DNA from: a virus
Reading direction: 5' to 3' (one strand)
DNA length: 64,000 bases
Virus record (IMG/VR): IMGVR_UViG_3300025930_000141
Location: 16,712-80,711 of that record
Part shown: positions 23,176-29,796 of the stretch, in pieces
How the letters are laid out: the number at the start of each line of letters is the position of its first letter
How positions within the stretch are numbered: position 1 is the stretch's first letter
Notes under the pieces: generated by a model
Told to the model about the DNA's origin: nothing
The model's database searches: none
What the model saw: the letters and a program-made list of their open reading frames with translations, nothing else
Translations under genes and position numbers: made by a program

Positions 23176-23247
23176 AGGCACTTACCGGATTCGAACCGGT
23201 ATAAAGTAGGGTTGCAATCTACTGGATAGCCATTCTCCCAAAGCGCC
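23176..23247 (-). tRNA. tRNA-Cys(GCA)
   Basis: Acceptor GGCGCTT/AAGTGCC, loop TTGCAAC, U73 as required by CysRS. Confidence 0.9.
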
Positions 23248-23365
23248 ATAGACCGGGCGGGCTGACTCACGAATGCAAGAAGTAGGGTTGTTGCTAGCAC
23301 AGAGCCCACGGTACTTTCGGATAACCAGCCGGTACGCCGCACTATCACGTAGCGCCCGGTAAAGC

Positions 23366-23512
23366 CTATTTAATTTTAACGCCCAGTCTTTCGACGTTCT
23401 TATCGTTCTCTACACCGTCCTTACCGCGCTGACAGCGCGGCGAACAGTAAACTCTGTCTTCGACAATCCAAAGGTGAGTTGCAATCCTGCACTTGCATTT
23501 AGTACATTTCAC
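23366..23512 (-). CDS. Zinc-ribbon microprotein, 48 aa, GTG start
   Basis: KCTKCKCRIATHLWIVEDRV then CSPRC: a treble-clef-like zinc site. GTG at 23512 lies just after the stop of the upstream basic protein; the longer frame would overlap that gene. Confidence 0.58.
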   Translation of the reverse strand: MKCTKCKCRIATHLWIVEDRVYCSPRCQRGKDGVENDKNVERLGVKIK

Positions 23513-23525
23513 ATTGGGTTCATTT

Positions 23526-23759
23526 TTACGTGCCCTGTGGGCCACGCTTGCGAGCGCGTTGCCGCGCCTCGTATGGAGTCGGCTCCCCACGGTCTCGGTA
23601 TTGCTCGTTTACGAGCCACGCCTTATGGTTTGCCTCGATGTTTGCCTTTTTCCTGCGCTGTGCTGCTTCCCAGCACGCCTTACGCTTTGCTCTGCGGTTT
23701 ACGTTCATCGCACGCTTCGGCAAGTTCTTGCGCAGTTTGGCGTCGTTTTGTCCAGCCAT
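23526..23759 (-). CDS. Very basic protein, 77 aa
   Basis: MAGQNDAKLRKNLPKRAMNV and on; about a third Arg/Lys with ARQRARKRGPQGT tail, suggesting nucleic-acid binding. Codon pattern is Ala/Arg-rich. Preceded by AAGGGGGTGACT. Confidence 0.6.
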   Translation of the reverse strand: MAGQNDAKLRKNLPKRAMNVNRRAKRKACWEAAQRRKKANIEANHKAWLVNEQYRDRGEPTPYEARQRARKRGPQGT

Positions 23760-23840
23760 GACTTTTAGTCACCCCCTTAAGGTTTACCTAATCGTCATGG
23801 CTTGCTCCTATGTTGTTCAAACTTGTCTCCTGTTATGGAT

Positions 23841-23932
23841 ATACCGGCCCCTACGGGTCCAACGCCACCCACCCTCGGTAGGACGAGGTTAAGCGTGAAG
23901 CGTTCGGTAGTGATAGCACTCCCGACCGGTAT
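23841..23932 (-). ncRNA. Candidate structured RNA beside tRNA-Ala(GGC)
   Basis: A 7-bp terminal stem (ATACCGG/CCGGTAT) encloses about 78 bases and begins GGTCGGGAG, loosely like the Y family 5' strand, two bases from the tRNA-Ala 3' end. It lacks the CG[G/T]TTATC motif, so I do not count it as a Y RNA. Confidence 0.35.
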
Positions 23933-23934
23933 TG

Positions 23935-24008
23935 TGGAGGTAAAGGGATTTGAACCCTTGACTTCTAGTATGCCATACTAGCGTTCTACCTGGCTGAACT
24001 ATACCCCC
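23935..24008 (-). tRNA. tRNA-Ala(GGC)
   Basis: Acceptor GGGGGTA/TACCTCC with the G3-U70 identity pair of Ala; stem CTAGT/ACTAG, loop ATGGCAT. Confidence 0.92.
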
Positions 24009-24102
24009 AGGGCACCCTTTGTTAAAGCAGGTCTGGCGACTGCACCCCGCGCGCAGGGTCACGGCTTCTCGGCCCTTGTACTTTGGGTCTCATCCATCAT
24101 TG

Positions 24103-24175
24103 TGGAGGATACCGGAATCGAACCGGTGACTTCTACCTTGCAAAAGTAGCACTCTACCTGCTGAGTTAATCCCCC
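24103..24175 (-). tRNA. tRNA-Ala(TGC)
   Basis: Acceptor GGGGGAT/ATCCTCC with G3-U70; loop TTTGCAA. Confidence 0.92.
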
Positions 24176-24193
24176 AGGATTATTTAGTTAGCG

Positions 24194-24264
24194 TGGCGTA
24201 CGAGAGATTTGAACTCTCAGAGTAGGGATTTACAGTCCCGCTCCCTCAACCAACGGTGTACGCC
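24194..24264 (-). tRNA. tRNA-Tyr(GTA), lacking the long variable arm
   Basis: Acceptor GGCGTAC/GTACGCC, stem GGGA/TCCC, loop CTGTAAA, five-base variable loop. Bacterial tRNA-Tyr is normally class II. The D-arm (CGTTGGTTGAG) is irregular and shared with tRNA-Trp at 35105. Confidence 0.82.
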
Positions 24265-24274
24265 GTGTGGTCCC

Positions 24275-24303
24275 ATTGTACAGGTTGGGACCGTACCTGT
24301 CAA
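24275..24303 (-). promoter_or_regulatory. Promoter, TTGACA-17-TACAAT, for Tyr/Ala/Ala tRNAs
   Basis: -35 at 24298-24303, -10 at 24275-24280, with CAGGT/ACCTG arms flanking the spacer. Overlaps the stop of the 92-aa gene. Confidence 0.83.
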
Positions 24304-24578
24304 GCCTGTGTTATTGTGATTTGTAGGAAGTCGTTGGCGCTTCCCTCGACCGGCTTGTGGTCCTCGTTAAAGTGACCATTGATGTTTACTACCCAATCAT
24401 GGTCGGGCCAGTTACGACCAAAGACCATGGTTCTATCAAATAGGTCGTAAACCACTTCACTTGCTGCGTCGATTGCTCGTACCGCTGCCTCGTTGTCCTC
24501 GACATTTACCATGTCTTGGACCTCACCCGTGTGGCTGTCGCCAGTATTCTTTAATACTACCTTTGCTGAAAAACTCAT
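24300..24578 (-). CDS. Hypothetical 92-aa protein
   Basis: MSFSAKVVLKNTGDSHTGEV, central NEAAVRAIDAASEVVYDLFD helix, ending DFLQITITQA. Follows the endolysin-like gene directly, so it could assist lysis, but no motif shows this. Confidence 0.62.
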   Translation of the reverse strand: MSFSAKVVLKNTGDSHTGEVQDMVNVEDNEAAVRAIDAASEVVYDLFDRTMVFGRNWPDHDWVVNINGHFNEDHKPVEGSANDFLQITITQA

Positions 24579-25339
24579 TAGCCCGCCAATACAGCGTCAA
24601 TATAAGACCATACGTTGCGCGGTGTAGTCGTGCCCGCTGGTGTATAAAACTGTGGACGACCCTGGCTAATCCAACGGTCTGCTCCACCTAGGCCTAGATT
24701 ATAAGACGCTACCGCGTCGCCTAGAACGCCATAACGCTGGAACGCTTGGTCATTACCCTTGCTGTTCTTGAAGTGTGTTAATGCGTTGTTCATGTAATTG
24801 GTTACAAAGTCGAATGCAATCTTTGGTCGGAACCGCTCGATTGCATCTAAGTCCGGGTGCGAAGGACCATTGATTTGTGCTAGTCCTAGGTCTTCCGGGT
24901 CCACGAAGCCTACCGCGCCAGCGTCCCATGAGGACTCGTGACGGATAATACCAGAAACAACAACCGGGGTAAGCGGTGGCTTACCGCTGGCCTCGACCTC
25001 TGAGATAAGGTCGGGGTACAGCAATAGGAAAGAACTGTCTTCCCCAATGCCGCCCCAAGGCGTTACGAAGTCCTTATGCTTGTTCTGGAATGTTGTAACT
25101 GCATCGCTCGTGGCCTGGTCGAACTTACCAGTAACCTTAACCGTTCCCTTGCCAAGTCTACGGTTGAGTGCTCGTTGATATGCCTTAACTGCATGATGAA
25201 CAGCAAAGTTATCTTGATTTGTAGTTGGGTCTAGTTCACCAGACCCGAGATAGTAATACGGTCCAGGCTTGGTTGACTTATAAGCCTTGGTACCGCCTGC
25301 GCCGGAATTATTCCAAGCGCCTCTTCCATGAGTTGCCAT
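24578..25339 (-). CDS. Peptidoglycan-binding / lytic transglycosylase-like protein, 253 aa
   Basis: N-terminal part (residues about 45-95) has the YQRALNRRLG...VTGKFDQATSDAV helix pattern of PG_binding_1 domains. The C-terminal domain has GIIRHESSWDAGAVG (catalytic Glu near residue 138) and DLGLAQINGPSH, the SLT lysozyme-like signature. It likely cleaves the glycan strand of host peptidoglycan, as endolysin or virion hydrolase. No signal peptide, so a holin or the tail must deliver it. Confidence 0.82.
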   Translation of the reverse strand: MATHGRGAWNNSGAGGTKAYKSTKPGPYYYLGSGELDPTTNQDNFAVHHAVKAYQRALNRRLGKGTVKVTGKFDQATSDAVTTFQNKHKDFVTPWGGIGEDSSFLLLYPDLISEVEASGKPPLTPVVVSGIIRHESSWDAGAVGFVDPEDLGLAQINGPSHPDLDAIERFRPKIAFDFVTNYMNNALTHFKNSKGNDQAFQRYGVLGDAVASYNLGLGGADRWISQGRPQFYTPAGTTTPRNVWSYIDAVLAG

Positions 25340-25360
25340 AATATTATGTTCCCTTCGGGA

Positions 25361-25432
25361 GTGCTGATGCCGGGAATTGAACCCAGACCAAGTGGTTATG
25401 AGTCACTTCGGCTCGCCGTCGCCTCACCAGCA
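25361..25432 (-). tRNA. tRNA-Met(CAT)
   Basis: Acceptor TGCTGGT/ATCAGCA, stem AGTGA/CCACT with A-C closing mismatch, loop CTCATAA. U1-A72 pair and C73 are unusual; elongator Met or lysidine-type Ile cannot be told apart by eye. Confidence 0.78.
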
Positions 25433-25523
25433 ATGCTACAGTTCTTACTAACGCACCGCTCCGCTCCGCTGTAGCACCGTGCGGAATCCCATGCGAATGG
25501 GCTTAAGGTACCCTATCCCATTG

Positions 25524-25596
25524 TGCGGTAGACGGGACTCGGACCCGCAACTTCCACGTTGGCAACGTGACACTCTACCAATTGAGTTACTACCAC
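25524..25596 (-). tRNA. tRNA-Gly(GCC)
   Basis: Acceptor GTGGTAG/CTACCGC, stem CACG/CGTG, loop TTGCCAA. T-loop reads TCCGAGT (C55 instead of U55), shared with tRNA-Phe. Confidence 0.86.
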
Positions 25597-25669
25597 TGGT
25601 GGGGCTTGGTTCTTTTATTTATGCAGGTTAAGAAACACCCCGGCAATAAGCCCTGCGTTATCCGTACTT

Positions 25670-25726
25670 CGTCTTAAGCCGTTTCTGGACCTTCACGAGT
25701 AAAGTTTCGAACCTTTACTGCTTGTG
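25670..25726 (-). repeat. tRNA-Glu-associated hairpin repeat, copy 1
   Basis: Lies just 3' of tRNA-Glu(TTC). Shares CGTCTTAAGCCG and AAAGTTTCGAACCTTT blocks with copy 2; the RNA forms AGTAAAG/CTTTACT around a GTTCGAA T-loop-like loop. Confidence 0.65.
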
Positions 25727-25800
25727 ACGTGGACGGGAATCGAACCCGCAATGGCAAGAGATTGAAAGTCTCCGCTGCAACCGCCAGTGGACACCACGCC
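25725..25800 (-). tRNA. tRNA-Glu(TTC)
   Basis: Acceptor GGCGTGG/CCACGTC, stem GGAGA/TCTCT, loop CTTTCAA. Confidence 0.9.
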
Positions 25801-25871
25801 TGGTCCGAGGGTCAACACTTTGGATTAGACTGGAAAGTCCCTCGGGCGCTAAAACCAGTGTTACGGGGCCA

Positions 25872-25929
25872 CGTCTTAAGCCGCTACTACCGTCTTCACG
25901 AACAAAGTTTCGAACCTTTGCTGCTTGTA
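25872..25929 (-). repeat. tRNA-Glu-associated hairpin repeat, copy 2
   Basis: Second copy, just 3' of tRNA-Glu(CTC). Arms differ from copy 1 by paired changes (AGCAAAG/CTTTGTT), so the hairpin, not only the sequence, is preserved. Confidence 0.65.
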
Positions 25930-26001
25930 GCCCCTACGGGATTCGAACCCGTCATCACACAGATTGAGAGTCTGGTATCCTTGCCACAAGACCCAGAGGC
26001 C
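25928..26001 (-). tRNA. tRNA-Glu(CTC)
   Basis: Acceptor GGCCTCT/AGGGGCT, stem CAGA/TCTG, loop CTCTCAA. First gene after promoter 26013-26041. Confidence 0.87.
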
Positions 26002-26012
26002 GTATGTCACCA

Positions 26013-26041
26013 ATTATACAGGCTGGTGACCCACCTGTCAA
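26013..26041 (-). promoter_or_regulatory. Promoter, TTGACA-17-TATAAT, for the Glu/Gly/Met tRNAs
   Basis: -35 at 26036-26041, -10 at 26013-26018; full consensus in both boxes, with CAGG/CCTG arms. Probably the strongest promoter in the window. Confidence 0.88.
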
Positions 26042-26046
26042 GCCTG

Positions 26047-26451
26047 TCAGGGGACGCTGTTGCCGTAGCACTTATCAGGGTCACACCACAACTTATCAAA
26101 TACCCGCCACGGTGCCCCAGCACTAAACTGACGATACGTCAGGATAACGTTTACGTGAGGCGGCGCGCCGTTGTATTGGACATTCTTGAATGCGTGTCCG
26201 TTGTTATTCCAAGAAGCAATCTTTTCACCAGAGCAGTCACAAATGTTTTCTGCTTGAGTTTGGGTTGCTCCACTGGTGGAGTCGTCTCCCGGACACAACT
26301 GGCCTGCCTGAGCATCAATCTCAACAGTACACAAACCCGTGTACTCGCTCTTGGTCCAGGTACCCACAAAAGCGTGGGCCGGGGAGACGGTTGAAAGCAT
26401 TAGCGTCAGACCAGACAACAGCGTGGCGGTCAATAATAGCATTTTCTTCAT
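26047..26451 (-). CDS. Secreted protein, 134 aa
   Basis: Signal peptide (MKKMLLLTATLLSGLTLML, cleavage near AHA-FV) and a compact domain with paired cysteines (GLCTVE, QLCPG, ICDCSGE, LWCDPDKC). Domain size, cysteines and RVFDKLWC end recall the BLIP-like exported protein at 20105, though similarity is weak. Directly follows the sortase gene. Confidence 0.65.
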   Translation of the reverse strand: MKKMLLLTATLLSGLTLMLSTVSPAHAFVGTWTKSEYTGLCTVEIDAQAGQLCPGDDSTSGATQTQAENICDCSGEKIASWNNNGHAFKNVQYNGAPPHVNVILTYRQFSAGAPWRVFDKLWCDPDKCYGNSVP

Positions 26452-26461
26452 ATTATTCCTT

Positions 26462-27001
26462 TCAGGTCAACCTGGCACGAACTACGGTGCGATAGTCTGT
26501 GTGAACAAACCTCGACGCACATGTAATAAGTGTTAATGTTTCGTGCCTGTTGTTTAATACAGATACATTGGTGTAGTATACGTTGAACTTGTTTGTAACT
26601 TTAAACGTGTATTGGGTTCCACATTTTTCAATGACTACCCGGTCGCCGGGTGTCAATTCTGGGAGCCGCGCAAAGGGCTCTCCGTGCGTTACAACGTGTG
26701 CAGTGAGCGCATAGTTCCCCCTGCCCACCGGGCCGGTATGTGGGAAGTGCCCCACGACCCCTGAGTTTAGCACCTTTTCACTGACGCCATTCTCAATCGG
26801 CATTACGTAATGCCCCCAGGATGGAACCCGAATTAGTGCGCCGGGGCACTTGTGCAGGGCTACGCCCTGTCTAATCTTTGAAACCTCAGCCTTTTGATGT
26901 TGTTCAATGGCTACCGGGTCAGACCCGGTATGGGGCATTCCGAAGAATACAACCATACCGAGCCCGACCACAATCAGTGTCAGTGCGAATAACTTACGCA
27001 C
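26462..27001 (-). CDS. Sortase, class E-like transpeptidase, 179 aa
   Basis: N-terminal membrane anchor (residues 2-25), then the sortase barrel: NYALTAHVVTHGEPF (catalytic His), LTPGDRVVIE, TYTF-type strand, TLITCAS (catalytic Cys) and RTVVRARL (catalytic Arg). GTG 27001 overlaps the stop of the substrate gene, so both are made together. It would join LPXTG-like proteins to the host cell wall. Confidence 0.87.
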   Translation of the reverse strand: MRKLFALTLIVVGLGMVVFFGMPHTGSDPVAIEQHQKAEVSKIRQGVALHKCPGALIRVPSWGHYVMPIENGVSEKVLNSGVVGHFPHTGPVGRGNYALTAHVVTHGEPFARLPELTPGDRVVIEKCGTQYTFKVTNKFNVYYTNVSVLNNRHETLTLITCASRFVHTDYRTVVRARLT

Positions 27002-27944
27002 GCTTACGAGACAATAGCAGGAGACCGGAGCCAGCAATTAGCAGACCCAGACCAACAAACAAAGACGTGTTGGCGGTATCTGACAAACCAGCATTCGGTA
27101 GGGACCGTGCTACAGGTGGTGCAAGTGCAGCGGGCGGCTTATGCCCACTTGGGTTATGCGGGGTATTTACCGGAGGCTTGGGCGACGGGTTATCTACCGG
27201 TGGCGTAGGCGTCGGTGTAGGAGTCGGTGTGTCGGTCGTGCAGGTCACACCGTCCGTCCAAGCATAGAAGGTAACCTCGTCAGAGGCTTCCTGGTCAGTT
27301 ACAGTTTCATCAAATGCTTCCTGGTCAACGATAACTTCGTCATATGCCTCCTGGTCTACAACCGTTTCATCATATGCATCTTGGCCCGGAGTAATCAATT
27401 CTCCGTGCTCGCGGTGGAACCAAGAAGAGTTACCGCTATTTCCATTACTGGAATTAAACGTGCCGTAAGTATCTTGGTCAGGACCGCCGTTTTCGTGAGG
27501 CCCCTGCCATGTGCCACGCTCATCATTGGGGAATTCAGGGGTGTAATCTTGTGGTCCATGAGTATAATTCGGGGACCAATTCCACCACAGGTCGGGGCCA
27601 TAAACAGCCGGTACCGCGTCGTGATGGATAACATGTGTTACCGCGTCGTGATGTACTGTATGCGTCACAGCGTCGTGATGTACAACGTGGGTGACTGCTG
27701 GGTGATGAACTGTCAAAACCCACGAGCGTGTAGTATCACACTCGTTGTCGGTGACAAAGGTAGAAACCTCGTCCTCGATTGCACCTTGCGGAACGTCGTT
27801 AGGGCTTGCAACCACAATTGGGTTACTAGCAGACTCACCGGGGACACCGGTTGCGTTGGCGGTGCTGAGCATTGCGCCCGCACCCAAAACAATACCGGCT
27901 ACCATAAGTACGGTCGCCAGTATTGTCGATAAAATCTTTGTCAT
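26994..27944 (-). CDS. Cell-wall-anchored surface protein with sortase signal, 316 aa
   Basis: Signal peptide (residues 1-31), then His-rich ten-residue repeats (VHHDAVTHTV type, four copies near residues 82-118), a WNWSPNYTHGPQDYTPEF segment, acidic repeats (DQEAYDEVIV type, four copies near 200-240), a Pro/Thr stalk, and the C-terminal sorting signal SLPNAG + hydrophobic helix + RKRA. It is the evident substrate of the adjacent sortase. Display on the infected cell could alter adsorption or exclude other phages (inference). Confidence 0.87.
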   Translation of the reverse strand: MTKILSTILATVLMVAGIVLGAGAMLSTANATGVPGESASNPIVVASPNDVPQGAIEDEVSTFVTDNECDTTRSWVLTVHHPAVTHVVHHDAVTHTVHHDAVTHVIHHDAVPAVYGPDLWWNWSPNYTHGPQDYTPEFPNDERGTWQGPHENGGPDQDTYGTFNSSNGNSGNSSWFHREHGELITPGQDAYDETVVDQEAYDEVIVDQEAFDETVTDQEASDEVTFYAWTDGVTCTTDTPTPTPTPTPPVDNPSPKPPVNTPHNPSGHKPPAALAPPVARSLPNAGLSDTANTSLFVGLGLLIAGSGLLLLSRKRA

Positions 27945-27976
27945 TTATTTACTTTCTGTTGTGTGCCGTTAAAGCG

Positions 27977-28049
27977 TGACCCCTCTCGGACTTGAACCGA
28001 GGACTCTTGGTTTAAAAGACCAGCACTCTACCAACTGAGTTAAGGGGTC
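27977..28049 (-). tRNA. tRNA-Lys(TTT)
   Basis: Acceptor GACCCCT/AGGGGTC, loop CTTTTAA. Confidence 0.91.
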
Positions 28050-28052
28050 CTA

Positions 28053-28070
28053 GCGAGCCGGTCGGCTCGC
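28053..28070 (-). terminator. 7-bp GC hairpin
   Basis: GCGAGCC/GGCTCGC with a four-base loop directly upstream of tRNA-Lys(TTT) in the transcript; terminator or processing stem. Confidence 0.4.
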
Positions 28071-28077
28071 GTCTTTT

Positions 28078-28197
28078 CTAAATGATGCTCGTGACATAGC
28101 AACTGCCGCCCAGATTGGCAATCCAATCATTCCGGCGACGAGTGTAACGCTCTTTCATGTAGTTATTCATTTCTACATTATAATTTGCGTATCCCAT
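28078..28197 (-). pseudogene. Truncated HNH endonuclease fragment, 39 codons
   Basis: MGYANYNVEMNNYMKERYTR then RRNDWIANLGGSCYV matches the N-terminal helix and LGG-x-C start of HNH endonucleases, but the frame stops at once, without the HNH core. Sits between tRNA-Lys(CTT) and tRNA-Lys(TTT); likely a homing-nuclease relic. Confidence 0.5.
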
Positions 28198-28198
28198 G

Positions 28199-28271
28199 TA
28201 CCCCTACCGAGGCTTGAACTCGGAACTTTCAGTTTAAGAGACTGCTACTCTACCAATTGAGTTATAGGGGC
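28199..28271 (-). tRNA. tRNA-Lys(CTT)
   Basis: Acceptor GCCCCTA/TAGGGGT, stem GCAGT/ACTGA, loop CTCTTAA, normal class I body. Confidence 0.9.
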
Positions 28272-28375
28272 AAAGATTAAAGGCTTTGCAAGGTGACTTT
28301 CTGGTTTAACCGCCAGAGCACCTTGGCGGGGAACAGCCGCCTGGTCCTTGTTCAAGGGAACATATTTTGCCTAAG

Positions 28376-28458
28376 TGACCATGGTGGGGTTCGAACCCAC
28401 AGTACCCATTCGGGACAGGTTAAGGGCCTGTTAGACTAGCCAATTGTCAAACACGGTC
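28376..28458 (-). tRNA. tRNA-Lys(CTT)-like RNA with C33 and long variable arm
   Basis: Acceptor GACCGTG/CATGGTC, stem ACAGG/CCTGT, loop CCCTTAA, then a class II-type variable arm (CCC GAAT GGG) and a perfect T-arm (GTGGG/CCCAC). The loop equals tRNA-Lys(CTT) except C33; Lys tRNAs are normally class I. Identity and charging are uncertain. Confidence 0.6.
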
Positions 28459-28462
28459 ATGG

Positions 28463-28535
28463 GGTGACTAACGGGAATCGAACCCGCATATACTTGCACC
28501 ACAAGCAAGCGCATTACCAGTCTGCCATAGCCACC
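28463..28535 (-). tRNA. tRNA-His(GTG)
   Basis: 8-bp acceptor GGTGGCTA/TAGTCACC with the G-1:C73 pair needed by HisRS; loop TTGTGGT. The three bases after C73 are CCA, so this may be the only tRNA here with an encoded CCA end (28460-28462). Confidence 0.92.
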
Positions 28536-28538
28536 ATG

Positions 28539-28554
28539 GCCCGCCGAAGCGGGC
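28539..28554 (-). terminator. 6-bp GC hairpin with UUCG loop
   Basis: GCCCGC/GCGGGC around a UUCG-type tetraloop, between the 23-aa membrane peptide and tRNA-His. Confidence 0.45.
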
Positions 28555-28560
28555 ATTTAA

Positions 28561-28632
28561 TTAGAACCTACTTGCAATAGCAAGAATGATTACCACAATA
28601 AGGATAATCAATAGGATACCCCAAATACTCAC
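28561..28632 (-). CDS. Single-helix membrane peptide, 23 aa, GTG start
   Basis: MSIWGILLIILIVVIILAIA then SRF; GTG 28632 follows GGTGAGG. Resembles the short one-helix peptides often found in phage and Gram-positive genomes. Confidence 0.5.
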   Translation of the reverse strand: MSIWGILLIILIVVIILAIASRF

Positions 28633-28653
28633 GTACCTCACCACCTACCCTCA

Positions 28654-28682
28654 AGGGTAACAGGTGAGCGTTCAGTTGTCAA
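28654..28682 (-). promoter_or_regulatory. Promoter, TTGACA-17-TACCCT
   Basis: -35 at 28677-28682, -10 at 28654-28659, overlapping the end of the 48-aa zinc-binding gene; faces the His/Lys tRNA cluster. Confidence 0.68.
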
Positions 28683-28818
28683 GCCGATGTTTTGGGCTTT
28701 CACAACCACAAGCATATACCCCATAAGTGTCAGACCACATGAGGTCGGGACATTTATCGTGGTCGTCGTCTAGGCAAAATACACAATGGGGCATTTCACC
28801 TTCATATAATTCATACAT
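28672..28818 (-). CDS. Cysteine-rich microprotein, 48 aa
   Basis: MYELYEGEMPHCVFCLDDDH with CVFC, then KC, CGCE: probable zinc site. Begins four bases after tRNA-Arg(TCT). Confidence 0.62.
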   Translation of the reverse strand: MYELYEGEMPHCVFCLDDDHDKCPDLMWSDTYGVYACGCESPKHRLDN

Positions 28819-28821
28819 ACG

Positions 28822-28894
28822 CGCCCCCGGCAGGATTCGAACCCGCGACCACTAGAGTAGAAAACTAGCACTCTGTCCACTGAGTTACGAGGGC
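28822..28894 (-). tRNA. tRNA-Arg(TCT)
   Basis: Acceptor GCCCTCG/CGGGGGC, loop TTTCTAC, G73. Confidence 0.88.
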
Positions 28895-28895
28895 A

Positions 28896-29081
28896 TTACC
28901 AGCCAGCCCACTCTGCGCCCCCCCATTTGACCCAATCAATGTTTCCAGCCATTATGTCATCAACACAAGGCTTACATGCATCATAGGGAACGCGCTCGTT
29001 TTGTTTGTCTACCATTTCCAGTACACCGTCCGCTGGACGGGAATTGCAAATGTTACACCACTTAATTGCTCCTGGCATCAT
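28896..29081 (-). CDS. Zinc-ribbon microprotein, 61 aa
   Basis: MMPGAIKWCNICNSRPADGV with CNIC and CKPC pairs 24 residues apart. Overlaps the upstream gene by four bases; its stop is one base from tRNA-Arg(TCT). Confidence 0.68.
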   Translation of the reverse strand: MMPGAIKWCNICNSRPADGVLEMVDKQNERVPYDACKPCVDDIMAGNIDWVKWGGAEWAGW

Positions 29082-29230
29082 TTTCTTATTTGTCTGTATT
29101 CGACTTCTGTTACTTCTACCGCTCCCTCGGTGCCGGTGGCGAATACGTCTCGCAAGGCGTCCAGAGCGTCGTCGTCGTCAAATGCTTCAATCTCGCACCA
29201 AACGGAAACCTTAAACTTGTACTTTTCCAT
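29078..29230 (-). CDS. Acidic hypothetical protein, 50 aa
   Basis: MEKYKFKVSVWCEIEAFDDD; beta-strand then acidic helix, ending VEYRQIRK. No family recognised. Confidence 0.62.
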   Translation of the reverse strand: MEKYKFKVSVWCEIEAFDDDDALDALRDVFATGTEGAVEVTEVEYRQIRK

Positions 29231-29256
29231 GCTTCAATTGTAGCATAGATTGGGTC

Positions 29257-29631
29257 TTAGAGAAGTTCTCGACGCAAATCGTGGAACTTGTCTGCGTCAC
29301 CGTTGGCAATGGCGGTAAGCATGTCAATGGCCTGCTCGTTATTTGTGTCGTAAAACAACGACGACCATTCGTACCGGTCCAGACCAAGATAATCTCCCGC
29401 AGCGTAGTCAACGGCACTGAGAACAATTTGACCTTCCTGCTGCCATTGAACCGTACCGGCTACGCACATGGTCGTGTCACACAGATTTACCTGACCAGTG
29501 AAGTGTCGCAAATCTTCTACAGATGCGTCTTCCCAACTAACGAAATTGTTCTGGTCGTGACGCTCTGGGTACATACGAAGGTAATCGAGAGCCTGCTGGG
29601 CAACGCGCTTGGTGTTTTCTGTTACGTCCAT
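29257..29631 (-). CDS. Hypothetical 124-aa actinophage protein
   Basis: MDVTENTKRVAQQALDYLRM, WEDASVEDLRHFTGQ, a CDTTMCVAG pair and a C-terminal IDMLTAIANGDADKF helix. Plan resembles 22140-22487. This type is common near actinophage tRNA clusters; function unknown. Confidence 0.65.
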   Translation of the reverse strand: MDVTENTKRVAQQALDYLRMYPERHDQNNFVSWEDASVEDLRHFTGQVNLCDTTMCVAGTVQWQQEGQIVLSAVDYAAGDYLGLDRYEWSSLFYDTNNEQAIDMLTAIANGDADKFHDLRRELL

Positions 29632-29718
29632 TACTTACTCCTAGATAGGCCGAACCAACGTGGTCCGTGTTTGTAACAATACTTTTCTGGATATGCGATA
29701 AAGATGTTAATGTTCATG

Positions 29719-29791
29719 TACCCTCGACAGGATTCGAACCTGCGACCTCTTCGTCCGTAGCGAAGCGTTCTATCCACTGAACTACGAGGGC
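29719..29791 (-). tRNA. tRNA-Arg(ACG)
   Basis: Acceptor GCCCTCG/CGAGGGT, stem CTTCG/CGAAG, loop CTACGGA. A34 needs host TadA to become inosine. Confidence 0.92.
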
Positions 29792-29796
29792 ATGTA

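Noticed and set aside
23166-23348. Minus-strand frame of 60 codons across tRNA-Cys
   Set aside because: It reads straight through the tRNA-Cys gene and has no ribosome site.
23841-23932. Ninth Y RNA beside tRNA-Ala(GGC)
   Set aside because: Good terminal stem and GGTCGGG start, but no CG[G/T]TTATC motif, no second helix in register and no 3' AUAU strand.
25729-26394. Long plus-strand frame of 221 codons
   Set aside because: It reads backwards through tRNA-Glu genes, a promoter and a secreted-protein gene; composition is shadow-like and no ribosome site is present.
27450-27700. His-rich repeat DNA as a non-coding repeat array
   Set aside because: The repeats near 27600-27710 keep the reading frame and encode ten-residue protein repeats, so they are explained by the surface protein.
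27141-27932. Plus-strand frame of 263 codons
   Set aside because: Opposite the repeat-rich surface protein; low-complexity shadow of its repeats.
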